From contig WBMW01005037.1 in the NCBI GenBank assembly GCA_013396635.1, positions 1,082,665-1,146,664 of the forward strand: a stretch of 64,000 nucleotides of DNA, in the 5' to 3' direction. Shown piece by piece: positions 39,932-51,000 of the stretch. Source of the DNA: Penelope pileata (lineage: Eukaryota; Chordata; Aves; Galliformes; Cracidae). The stretch's first letter is position 1. Each line of letters opens with the position of its first letter. Made by a program: the position numbers and the translations under genes. Under the pieces are notes generated by a model. That model was not told the origin of the DNA and did not search any database. It worked only from the letters and a program-made list of their open reading frames with translations.

Positions 39932-39946
39932 TTTTTTTTTTTTTTT
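39932..39946. repeat. T15 homopolymer
   Basis: Fifteen uninterrupted T residues with no retroelement body beside them. Confidence 0.95.
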
Positions 39947-41958
39947 AATGTGCCTAAGGGTAGTTCCCTATGGGTGCCATTAAGTTTTAATAAGTCAGAT
40001 GTGTGTGCCTGCATTGCACTGTCGTTGTAACTGTCATTGCAACCACACGTACAAATTAGGGGCACTAGGATGTACATGTCCAGTTAGGTGCTTCTTGTGC
40101 TCGTTTCTTGATTAATAACTTGTGGGTATGTTATTTGAATTCTTCCTGGTAGAGTAACTGCAACGCTTGCACGGACTCAGGGTGTGATTATGGGATGTTA
40201 CAGGATTGGTAAATGTGCAGCTCCCTGTGTTCCTGGGATCCTGTCGCGGAACCCTCTCATAAGACTTCCCTGGGTGCAGATGAACAGAATGTCTTTTGCT
40301 GGTGTGTGCCCAGCTCTGAGGTGACACTGGCTGGGAAGCCAGGAGGTTCCCTTGGGAAGTGTTCTGCATTCAATAAAAAGTTTGGAATGCCAATCAATGA
40401 ACCATCGTATTTGGGTTGAAATTTTGTTTCCTCCATGAATTCTGATCAGCTTTCGCCTGGAGTGCATGAGCCCCAGAACCACATGTGAGGAGGAAGCCTT
40501 CCTCTTTGAAGGAGTCACAAGGAGGTACAGGCTTCCAGTCAATATCGTGGGTTCTGCTCCGGATAAATGAAGCAGGGAATTGCTTGGTCACTGCTGAGGG
40601 TCCCAAAACACAAGTCCCTTTGCAAATCCAATGCTTCACCATCTTTTGTCGCAGCTTCACAGCCATAAAAGTGTGATTGTACCTCTTTATCACCCAAGAA
40701 TATTGAGTCTGCAGAGAGCGAAACCCGCAATTCTCAGGGGAGAGAGAGGATGGGGACACAGCTCCTGGCTGCGGAGATGGGGAGGAGCAAAAAGCCCCCG
40801 TGACTTGGCAGGGCCTGAGGTTAATATGTGCTGAATAGAGCTGGAAATTGGACGTGGCACCTTACTTCCCCTAGCATCACTCAGGGAAGCACGACTTTTT
40901 AAAGAAGGATTTAGATAAAATTGCTTATTAGTAAAGTGAGGATTATCCGGGATTTTAAAGTTTGTTCTTATCTCTAGTGTTGTTCAAGTGTGCAAACTTG
41001 AGGATGTTTCAGTCCTCCTCTGTGGATCTTCAGCCGTGAAAAGCTACAGACAGCCTCACTGGCTGGAACCTGTCTGTGCCTGGAGGGCTTCTGCAAGTGT
41101 GGAGGATTCATGATTGAGTAGGAAGAAAGAGGGCTACAGAACTTGTAGAGAATAGAATAAAATTATAAGCAGTCGCATCCTCCTTATTGTTCTTTGATTC
41201 CTTTTTTCTTTCTTCTCTTTGGCATCAAATGGATTATTGTAATTTTAAAGCACATGAGTGAAATAAGCTTTTTTATATCTTGAACATTTCCTTTTCCCTT
41301 GAAGTGCCTCTCACTCGAGCGATAAAATCCTGACAACTTCTCCCCACACCTGCTTTTGCCATCATCAGTCCCTGTGTGCGCTTGACATCAAAAAGACCTC
41401 GTGGCTGTGTAAGCACCAAAAAGATCCTCCCTGCTGCTGTTCTGCTTGCAGCTGCTGGGAGTTCCCACTGAAATAAAGTGGGGGTGGGCAGTGGATGAGC
41501 CCTTGCTCCCCTCCTGAGCCATTCCCTGGTGCCATTCCCACGGCAGCTCCTTGGAGGTGCTCATCCATCAGGTTCTTGTGTTCACCTGTGCAGGTGGCAA
41601 GATGGGACAGTGTGAAAGTTGTCTGTGATGGAGCCCAGAGTTGGAGATCCTGCTTACAAACATGGCTGTGTGAATAGTTGATTTTCCAGAGATCTCTCTG
41701 TGTTTGGATTCATGTGCTTTAAAAGAGTTTTTCTCCCTTTCTTCACGATTGAAATAAAAGATGGAGGGAAGAAAGCATAAAAAGTTTACTTGGAGAAAAC
41801 CTTCCATCTGAGCTGCTTTGGGACAACCTGTTGCAGAGTTGCAGGAGAAGTGGTGAGAAGCTGATCTCAAGGAGCAGAGCAGTGCGAGGTCTCCTGTGAT
41901 TTCTCCATCCTCACCCACGAGCAGAGCTCACAGCGTGGAAGCTGCCACCCCTTCCCTT

Positions 41959-41986
41959 TTCCTATGGTACCTGAGTACCATAGGAA
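41959..41986. repeat. Perfect 12-bp inverted repeat with 4-nt loop
   Basis: The arm 'ttcctatggtac' is followed by the loop 'ctga' and then the exact reverse complement of the arm. The tight tetraloop geometry makes it the cleanest short hairpin in the window. It has no longer flanking complementarity and is not part of a recognisable RNA gene. Confidence 0.92.
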
Positions 41987-42050
41987 CCACAGCTCCTCTG
42001 CTGTGTCCTGGGAGGTCACCCTGCCTTCCATGTCACTGAGCCCTTTTTGC

Positions 42051-42066
42051 TTTTTTTTTTTTTTTT
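42051..42066. repeat. T16 homopolymer
   Basis: Sixteen uninterrupted T residues, with a further T-rich stretch (T12) at 42231-42242. Confidence 0.95.
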
Positions 42067-42110
42067 AAACTCAAAATAGTTTTAGATCTGCTCCGCTTCA
42101 GCTAAAAAGT

Positions 42111-42122
42111 CCACCAGAGGGT
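42111..42122 (+). promoter_or_regulatory. CTCF-core-like 12-mer
   Basis: The sequence 'ccaccagagggt' matches CCASYAGRKGGC at 11 of 12 positions, failing only at the last base. The surrounding 'ccaccagagggtgg' is partly self-complementary. Outside repeats it is the best CTCF-type core I noticed by eye, but chance matches at this stringency are common. Confidence 0.25.
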
Positions 42123-42992
42123 GGAGGTTGTGGTACTTTGGTTGTTTTTGTTTTTCCTTTTTCATAATTATTGTTTTATTTTCTGTTTGAGCATTGTCAT
42201 CCTGTTTATACTTCCAGCTGGTAATATTGATTTTTTTTTTTTAAGACAAAGTTTATATTTCATATTACAAGTGAGTATATTTGCACTGCACTAAGATAAC
42301 ATCACTCTGTAGATTAGAAATACTATTTGGGTTGTTATTCAAGGAAATGATGGGACATGGTAGCAAATGTGTCTGCTGCCTGAATTAGCAGTGCATCTCT
42401 ACAGAACGCTATGCAGGAGGAAAAATAGGAAGGTAAACGTTGCACAGGAGACAAAATGCAGTCAAAATTGGAGAAGAAAGGCACTGCTCTGCTGATGTCA
42501 GTGACACACTTCAGCCTGAGAAAAGCGGAGAAATAAAACCATTTCCTGTGCTCCCAAACAGGTTTAGGTTTAGAGAGGCAGCTATGTGGAATTTAGAGGG
42601 TTTTTTTTGTTTATTTCTCTTGGTACTGCTAAAGCTACTACTACTCTTGCTACTATTAAATCTGATACTTTGCCTTCAACTTTGCTTTCTTTCTCTTGTG
42701 TTGTCCATTCATAAAAATAGTGTCTGTAAAACATCACGTCCTCCTAAGCTGGCCTCCAGCATTTTGTGCTAATAGAGCTGGTGTGCGAGTCAAGGACTCA
42801 TCTCTTCTGTGTGCCTTATGCATCACTTTAATCATATCCTTAGTTCCATTCCTATACAGCTAAATGCATTCTGACACATGCTTTTGTCCCATTAATACCA
42901 GAGTTTTAGGGATGTGCTTCAAAATGTTTTGGATTCATGCAAGTTCAGCTGTTAATGTAATGAGTGATCTGGGGCAAAAGCAGTGAGTGTTC

Positions 42993-43034
42993 AAAAAAAA
43001 AAACAGAACAAAAAAAACAAAAACCACAAACAAA
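42993..43034. repeat. A-rich low-complexity block
   Basis: An A11 run followed by A-rich sequence interrupted by single C and G residues. No retroelement body is seen upstream. Confidence 0.85.
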
Positions 43035-43254
43035 ATGGAAAGACCCATGAGTCCTCATATACTCATCATCACAAAGATAGAAGTGAGTCTCTCTTCCACT
43101 CTGCATTGTTACCAGGACGGCTCACAAGAAGGTCGCCAGCATCCAGCACTGTCCAGTGGTGTGACTTTGCTGAACATTCAGAACATGAAACAACAAATAA
43201 AACATTCCCTCCATAAGGGTGGTCCCGTATCTTTCATATTCCTAGGAGGCATCA

Positions 43255-43268
43255 GTTGCTATGGCAAC
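43255..43268 (-). promoter_or_regulatory. RFX-type X-box match (perfect on the minus strand)
   Basis: Read on the minus strand the 14-mer is GTTGCC-AT-AGCAAC. It satisfies the X-box consensus GTNRCC-N2-RGYAAC at every specified base in both half-sites. RFX factors bind such sites as dimers, commonly at ciliary-gene promoters and at neural or MHC class II regulatory elements. No promoter or exon is seen within a few hundred bases, so if it is functional it would be a distal element. Confidence 0.4.
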
Positions 43269-44913
43269 TCCTCATTTACTTGCCTTTTTTTTATTATTTC
43301 ATATATTGATAATTACATTAAGCAGAATGTAAGGGCTGCTTGTTGATGCAGAGCTGTATTGCTGTCCCAGAGCTGTGGTGAACTGTGTACCCTTCGTTTT
43401 GCAGATGTAGCCCTTTGAGTGCTGGTGGGTGTGCTGCTCTCATTGCAGCCTCGGGTGGACACATTGTGAGTGCTGGGGGCAGAACGTGGAGTCCAAACAG
43501 GGATCTAAGAGAGCTGGGCTGGAAATCTATACCCAGGCACCTTGGCTTCAGGATGGGCTGGTGGCAGGGCTCTGCCTCTCACCTGAAAGCCATTCACTCT
43601 CAGATAATGTTCTATCAGTTAATTTAATCCACGCTGCATAGTCGTTGCTCCCTCATCTATGGGTGCATGTACCCATTACCACATATGATGAGGTGTAAAA
43701 TTATTTTATATATTCTCCATATCACGGCCAAGTCAGCAACCTTTAATTGCTTTGGCAGCGTGCCAGTAGCATAGGAACTGAATGGCTCAGCATTATGGCA
43801 CCGACTTCCAGTTGTGCACAGTCAGAATCAGACAGGATGCTCAGTGAAGAGCTTTTTGCTGCTCCTGAAAACTGTTTTGTCTCTGTGCATCACCTGCAGT
43901 GGAAAACTTCTCTTCCAAAAAAGAAGTGGGAGTGCAGGAATGGGATTTGACCAGGGAGGTTGTTACTTGTACTGTGCCCAAATACCTTTAGAGTTTATAA
44001 GGTATGGTTTCAAACTCAGAGCTTGTCAGAGGAAAACAAAAGGGAGAATTTTCAACTGCTAATCAATATTAGTACGTTGATAGAGATCAGCTTATAATCT
44101 ACTTCTTTAGCATCAAGGTGGCTGAGACAAAAGTAGAATTTTTTCTAATCATTAAGTTTCCAGCAGTAAGTTTTAACAAGGAAAGAGGATGATAATTTCA
44201 TCAGTGTCGGATTCTTTTGTTGCTTTCACAGCTGTAATACATTACTCTTACGGCAGTAAACATAGCTCCATTCTCTTTAATTTTAGTGATAAAAATAAAT
44301 TGTAAAACATTTGTGATTTGTTGCTGCAAAAAAAACAGCAACGATGTTTTAGTGAATGGCCTACTTACAGCTATATAGCACAACAACACTACACTGAAAT
44401 AATTTCTTAAACATTGTGCGATTACAAGTAATCTTGGAAGTGTAAATTGGCCTTTTGTAATGTTTATTTCAGCTGAACTACAGAAATGGTACTTTCTTTT
44501 ACCCTAATCCTGTTACATTGGAAAGACAAACACAAACCCATTTATCATGGTGGGCAGCACTAATTTTTTTTACAACTACTTGAATTATGCTAAGTGATCC
44601 CGTGCAGGCTGAGGAACATTAGCAGAGGGTTTGACCTTGCTTCTTTCTGCGATCAGCAGAAAGAATTAAAATATCAAGAGAAACAATTTCTCTGCAGCAA
44701 AACTGTAAAAGTTAATAGAGTTGAATCTACTTTTGCATTCATGTTCCCGTTAAGTCAGTTCTATTCACGTCGTATTTCTGAAACACATGAAAAAATAAAA
44801 CCACTACTTTTTTGATATCTTTGATGTAACAGATAAAAGAAAATAGCAAAGCTTTAAATTGAATTTCTGACGTGCTTATTTAATGCGGCAGGTATTGTAT
44901 GTTAATCAAATTG

Positions 44914-44969
44914 AAGATTGTTATAAAAATATTTATTAAGAAAGATTGCTATGAAAATATTTATTAAGA
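44914..44969 (+). repeat. Two-copy 28-bp tandem duplication
   Basis: Positions 44914-44941 and 44942-44969 are direct tandem copies that differ at two positions (T/C and A/G) in the 'ttataaaaat' / 'ctatgaaaat' portion. Each copy ends with 'atttattaag' and A residues. It is a recent local duplication with no coding content. A (TG)6 run follows at 44979-44990. Confidence 0.95.
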
Positions 44970-46005
44970 ATGGATGTCTGTGTGTGTGTGCCAGTTGTTG
45001 CTTGGTGTATCCAGATGGGCTGGATGGTACTGGTCATGGGACAAATTCTGTGCTGGGTGCTGTCCCAACCACCTTCCTCTGATTCCGTGCCATTGTGCTG
45101 AATGCCAAGAGGTGTTCGCTTAGGCAGTGGCAGTGCAGCTTCTTTGCATTCATTATGGAGGAAACTGGAGTGCACAGTCACTATTTTCCTGGGCAGAGTA
45201 CCTGCCTGCCTGATTTAACCGCACGCGTGATGGTCGCTGCCCCGCATCGCTCAGCGCCCAGCACAGCCTGCTGCGGAGCTCAGCCCTTCCAGATGTGGGA
45301 TGAGCCATTTGTTTTGGAAGTGTTACTTCTGCTGACAAAACACGGGCACAGCTATTTGTTTAAGGCTCTCCAGCCTGTATAGTCTGCTGTGTGACCAGAT
45401 GCGAACACATGCAAAGTTGTCAGCCTCGAGTAGCAGAGGAGAATAAATTTTAGATCATAAATAACAATCTGTCTTTGCCTCACACCATTGAGCTGAAATA
45501 GTACTGAGCTGTAGCATATTTAGCTGCCACTGAGAGATGCAACAGAAAACTCAGAAGAAAACAGTTTAAGAAGACTTGGTAATCTAATAATATTTGGTTT
45601 TAAGGATATATACAGTAAGGGAAATCGTGCTTGTCACTGCCTGGATCGATACTTTGAGCAAATCATAATAAATGCCACTTACCGCTACTTAGCAGAGCGT
45701 AATTAGTATTCAGTAAACCAATATTAAAATGTATGCTATGCTTTAAACTGTTTGACTGTATTAGCATTTAAATACTCTATTGTGTATTTGCTATTTCTTC
45801 TCTTCTTATAAAACTGTATTCTCCAGAGTTCAAAATGATTAATTTCCTTTAGAATATGTACAATGCAAGGATTTAACAATTCCTTGTATTTAATAATTGC
45901 TCAGTAGCCGGGCTTATTATTTCGCACAAGCACTTGGGTGCAGAGTCATCCAGCATTAGGTCAATCACACTAATGGCAAAAGCTGCATAGCGCAGCCTCC
46001 AGCCC

Positions 46006-46020
46006 CGCGCTGCCAGCGCG
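46006..46020. repeat. CpG-rich 15-bp odd palindrome
   Basis: The arm 'cgcgctg', a single central C, and the exact reverse complement 'cagcgcg' lie within about 65 bp that hold seven CpGs. In CpG-poor bird intergenic DNA this is locally conspicuous. It could be a regulatory protein site or a remnant unmethylated patch. No specific factor is assigned. Confidence 0.85.
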
Positions 46021-46819
46021 CTTCCACGTCAGCCTTCATTTTGTGCTGCCGAGAGCTGACAGCAGGGCCTTGACATGAGTTTTGCCTTCCTTGGCATTTG
46101 CAGACAGTAGTATCACTCTGTCCAACAAACAAAACATTTTATTTTTTTTTTTCCCCTCACCGACTTTCCCATCCCTAGCTTACAGCAGCTATTCCCATGC
46201 ACAAGGGCATCAGCCAGCACCACCGCAGTGTTAATCCCAACATTAGCCTGTGCAATGTGATGGAAGGGCTTCCCTCCACTGTGACACTCAAAAGTGTTTA
46301 TGGAAAGGCCTGTATAACACTGGGGAATTGTATTCCCTCTTTGTCTCTCCTCATATAATCTAACCTTTTTTTCCTCCTGCAACTGTGAGTAAGTTATTAA
46401 ATATATGGCAGCTGAGCTGGTAAAGTGATTTACATCCTGCTTGCAGGCCTAGCCTTGAGTATGACAAGTGTGCCTGTCTGGAAGATGGAACTAAAAAGGA
46501 AAATTCCCCCACAAAAAAGGTTGTGAGGCGACTTTCTTGTTAGCAGCATGCTGAGAAAACGTGGCAATAAAGCTGAGTGCTGAGTTTGGCTGGCTGGAGG
46601 GCAGTGTGCTGTACCCACAGGCTGTCTGTGGAAGCAGCCACCTCTGTGATCTTCCTGTCTTTCCCAAATGAAGCAGTTGGAGCTGCCCCTGCCAGAGGGC
46701 CACGCATCTCCCCTGCTGGTGCCGATAAATGGGGCTGGGTATCCTCTCTGGTGGCTGTAGGGTGGGTGATGTCTTTATTCCCATAGCAGTTCTGTGTGGT
46801 GGGAAAGGGCTCTGGCAGT

Positions 46820-46850
46820 CATTTATACAGAGGAAACTGAGGCTTGTTGA
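46820..46850 (-). mobile_element. Possible MIR fragment (very short)
   Basis: The word 'acagaggaaactgaggc' at 46827-46843 resembles the antisense MIR 3' segment 'acagatgaggaaactgaggc' but with a small deletion. The similarity does not continue beyond it. It is reported only because a much better MIR match exists at 58395-58500. Confidence 0.2.
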
Positions 46851-48000
46851 CAAAGAAACAAGGAAAATCAACAAGGAAAATCTAAAATAGTGCTGCTTTG
46901 TCACAGTTCTGAACATGGGGCCGGTGCATTGCTGAGGAGAAAATGGGTTTTAGGATCTTTTCTCAGGTGTCAGCATCCTTGGTAAGGGCAGCACCCAGCA
47001 GTGAGGCTCCAGCTGCCAACTTCCCATGAGGTGAGAGCAGGAAATGCATCCCTTGACCTGAAAAAAAGGGCAGGAACATCATTGGGAGAGGGCTGGAACA
47101 TTTTGACAGGGGAGGGCTAAGGTCAGATTTGCCCCTTGCCTCCCTGTCCAGGCTTCAAGCAGGCAGAGCTCAGCACAGTTCAGCAGGCACAGTAAAATGC
47201 TGTGATTTTATTTTGGCAAATCTCTCTGTGGGCACGAAGAAGCGATTAACCAAAGCAGCCTCTTCATTGTTCTCCATGTAGACTTTGCTGGTTCAGCTTT
47301 GGAGGTGGGAATATTGTCTTGTTCCTGCTACTTGTAGGGGTGGGAAAGAGAGCTGCTTCCCCATTTAAATGAAAATGTGATTCAGCTATTTAACTAGACA
47401 CAATTAGTACAAGCTCAGCATTTTTTAAAATACACTAAAATTCGTCTTTTCTTTCATCCAGACATACAAGGAGTTGAGAAGAGAATTAGGGATGGGATTT
47501 TAGATGGAAGGGGCAGGCTTAATGAAGGCAGAAATTCGTTAAGCTGTCCTATTGAGCACATCCTTTAAAGAATCATGCATGTGAGCTGTGGCAGTCCTGC
47601 TGTAGGGTGGCACAGGTCAGTCTGGGTTAATGCTCTGCACAGTTTGTTTGGGCCTTTGGATTCTTCACCTCTTCCCCTGTAGGGAGAGGGGCAGGCAGCA
47701 GCCCCCTTCACAGAAGGCTTTTCTGCCACTTCTGCTCTGCACAGCCCCTGGGCAGCAGTGCTTTCATATACATGTTAACAAGAGTGAGTGCACAATGAAC
47801 TTGAGTCTGCATCTTCTCAAATGAAGAAGCACAGACAAGTCTAGAAAGCTGGACCTCTTCCTGCATTGAGAGCAGGGCACTGCTCAGAGCCATGGTGGCC
47901 TGAAGGTGCTGGCTGCAAGGGACATCAAAACATCAGTCTGAAAACACTGCGGTGAGCATCAATGATATTGAGGGCTGCAGGTGAATGTGGAAATGTTTGC

Positions 48001-51000
48001 CTCGTGTCTATCGAGAGATTTTTTTTTCCTTCTCCTGCAGCCTGATCAAACCTCTTGCCCTGTTAGAGGGTATTTGCTATTCTTACATGTTCATGTGGCA
48101 GGGATATGAATCTCCCTGCTCAGATAAGCCTCTAAGTTGGACTTTGTGGACTGAAAGTGTGACTAAAAATCACCTATGGCTTTGTAATGTTTTGTTCTTC
48201 GCCTGATTCATAAACATAGGCTTTCCAGCCTGTTGCTCTGCTGCTCACAGACGGATGGTGTCGAACAAGCCTGCTGTCTGCTGCAGATGTATTGATAGGT
48301 GCTTAAAGAAGCACTGTGTATCCTTCTTTATCAAGTGAATTGCATCTCCGATAAGCAAAGGAACAATGCCAGTTGGATTGATATTTGATTTGAATGCAAG
48401 GGATTTCTTAGATCCTTCAGTCTAGCTAGGAGATGAGAGATAAGCTTCATGGAAGAACGGTGTATGGTCTCTGAAATACCAAACAAAACTCTGGTCCCTC
48501 TCCCTGTAGGCTACTTAGCTGAGAAACTCAGCCTTGTATCTTGTGCAGATAAAATTGCCTTCAAGTCTGTCTAAACTCCTTCTGCTCTCAGAAAATGTGT
48601 CACTGAGGTGAAGATTTAAATCAGGCTTTTAAATTCTACTGGTAGTGGTAGAAACACATTTCACAACTCCACATTAATTGGTGAATTACAATTGATTTCC
48701 TGTAGAAGCATGTATTATGTTCTCCATAATACCACATTATGCACCATAATTAGTATTGTTATGGTGAATTCTGAATTAATTATTAACGTCTCGCTGCTTA
48801 TTTTAACATCTCTGTTCAGGTCGTTCACACCTCTGGCAGAAAACTGCTGCTATCATCCACAGTTTTGCATGTACTTGCACTGAGATTGTAATGTCTATTG
48901 GCTGAGGATCTGCTTAAATAGAATCTAGCATTACCCCTTTGTGAAAGAAGCAGTTATTCAAAGCCCATGACCCTTTGTACCCTGTTGAGCATGCTTCTGG
49001 TGGTGGGCTTTGTTAGGGTGGTGGGACCACGGCTGCTCTGGGGACATCTGGACTCGTGGGGAATGGTGAGGACCTCCTCCTAACTGCATGTAGTACACAG
49101 TACCCTGCTTGAGCTCTGCTATTTGTAAAGCAGGTTAACTTGTATCCACCGAGAATGGTAAGGGGAGGAGAGCAAAATGGCTAGAAAACACTAAGAAGGC
49201 TTGAAGTTGACATGCACGGCTTCGATTGACCCACCCTGAGATACAGCATCAACCCATAATGTTACAGGCTGTGGATAAGGATGGAGACAAGAAACAATTA
49301 CTATGCATCAGAAATACTCGAGATTGTTGTGGTTTTATCTGAGATGTACGTACGTTGTCCTTATATCACACAGCGGCAATCAGTATGCAAAAGGTTGCTT
49401 TACCCTTCTTCCCCACCTTGAAGTGTTTTTCTTCATTCAAGTTGAGTTCTCCCTTCTCTCCAGTCTATTTACCCTACCCAGTGAAGTAGTAATGAAATAT
49501 TCTGTATTATAACATAAAGTTGTTTTTCACTCCTTTTTCCTTATGTATTTTTTGCTTAGGGACTTTGAGATAAATACAAAAAAGTGAGAGAAGACTTAAC
49601 AACTATAATGATTTCCTTCAAAATGACCTAGATTGTGGGAGCCTTTAAAGTGGAAAATATACTGAGCATTCACTCAACTATACATCAACTTAGGAAATAC
49701 TTTAAAGACCAGAAAGAAAAGCACTGTATAAATAAAAATATTTTGGGGCTCGTATTCACCAAGCAAACTGATGTTTATAATAATGAATAAATATAAAGTT
49801 GAGATGCTCCAGAGATCAGCAGTGGTTCAGATTTGTGTTCAGTTTACAAATAGAGCTGCTTTTCTAAGGGAAGGTGAAGGTTCAAACTGTACTGGTTTAA
49901 TAACAAGCAAGGTACAGACTTGGAGATATGTTTTTATTCCGGAACATTATGTCAGATTGAGTCTTGAGGCATACCAAATCAAGTTCAGCATCAGTGAGCT
50001 AACTTAAATATGAGGATTTTAATTATGAGTGATATGGTATTAATTTTAATTGTTATAACAAAGTAGCATTGTGAGTAAGGAAAGAAAATACATGCCTCAT
50101 GAAACAACAAATAGGATCATTTTATAAATTAGCTGTTGATATTATGACATACACAATGGATGTACAATGTTAATCATTGTTAGTAATGTTGAATAAAAAG
50201 TGCTGAGCTTATTTCTGTGGAAAGAAGAAAGAAAACAATAGCAAAATGGAAATAAAAACCCATGCAGAAAAATTTTCAAAAGCATCTACTATAAAAAGTA
50301 GTATTTGTGTCATGATGAAACTATGCAGTGAATGGAACCTTTATGCCAGATCCTGCACTTTGGTCACAACAACCACTTGCCTTGATTCTATTGTATTAAA
50401 TAATAACAAATTTAGTTTCATAGCAAGACAAAAATCCATTTTTCATCTCAAATTCTCAAACCAGCTATAGTGTTTCTATGTTATTGCTACAGCAATCAAG
50501 TTTACCAATGTCAAATCAGGCTCCTGCACATAGTCCTCGGTGCTCTTAAGCTCAGTGTCTCAGGACTCAGAGTCCTCGTTACTGCTCTTGTCTTTGATGC
50601 TAACACCAGTGTGTGGTTTAAAAGACAATGTATTGTCTGATAGCAATGTCAGCCACAACAATTGATTTGATCTTCAGATTAATTAACATTGATTTTTTAA
50701 GGAAAAAAAAAAAGCAAACCGGATCAAACTCCCCATACCAGCCATCTTCAGCCAATTTCTGTCTTAATCAGGATATTCTATGTTTCTATGGGTGAGAGAC
50801 ACTTGTTGGTATTTGTTTCCACCTCCTGATGAGCATGCTGTGGTCCCAGCCCATGGAAACGTGAGCAGACATCTGTGGCCAGACCAAATTCCTCAGAAAT
50901 TGGTGGTCCTGGGGCAAAGCCAGCATGGCAGGGCCAGTGATGGCTGCAGACAAACAGAGCTCTGAGCCGTTGTGCGTGGACTTGCAGGAGGTGATGCTGC

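Larger units (their letters stand above)
35301..42050. other. Unique non-coding DNA with pyrimidine, purine and G/T tracts
   Basis: No gene is recognised. AT-rich intervals at about 36000-36500 and 37800-38090 have the even, homeobox-site-rich look (several TAATTA and TTAAT words) often seen in conserved non-coding elements, but conservation cannot be judged here. Low-complexity tracts and a 12-bp-arm hairpin are listed separately. Confidence 0.45.
42123..44913. other. Unique non-coding DNA
   Basis: No gene is recognised. It contains an A-rich block at 42993-43034, an RFX-type X-box at 43255-43268, and modestly GC-richer sequence at 43380-43560. The 110-codon plus-strand frame at 42440-42772 owes its Leu-rich run to a C/T-rich stretch and is not considered real. 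Confidence 0.5.
45000..48000. other. Unique non-coding DNA with two miniature CpG clusters
   Basis: No gene is recognised. CpGs cluster at about 45220-45275 and again at about 45989-46052, separated by about 700 bp of very AT-rich sequence with several homeobox-type TAAT words. The second cluster contains a CpG-rich palindrome, listed separately. The remainder (46400-47950) is mixed composition with overlapping open frames on both strands and no identifiable exon. Confidence 0.45.

Noticed and set aside
42440..42772. 110-codon frame with a Leu-rich hydrophobic run
   Set aside because: The Leu run comes from a C/T/A-rich low-complexity stretch. There is no other coding evidence.
46681..46700. 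CTCF-like 'gccagagggccac' word
   Set aside because: Only about 10 of 12 core positions match, which is common at random.
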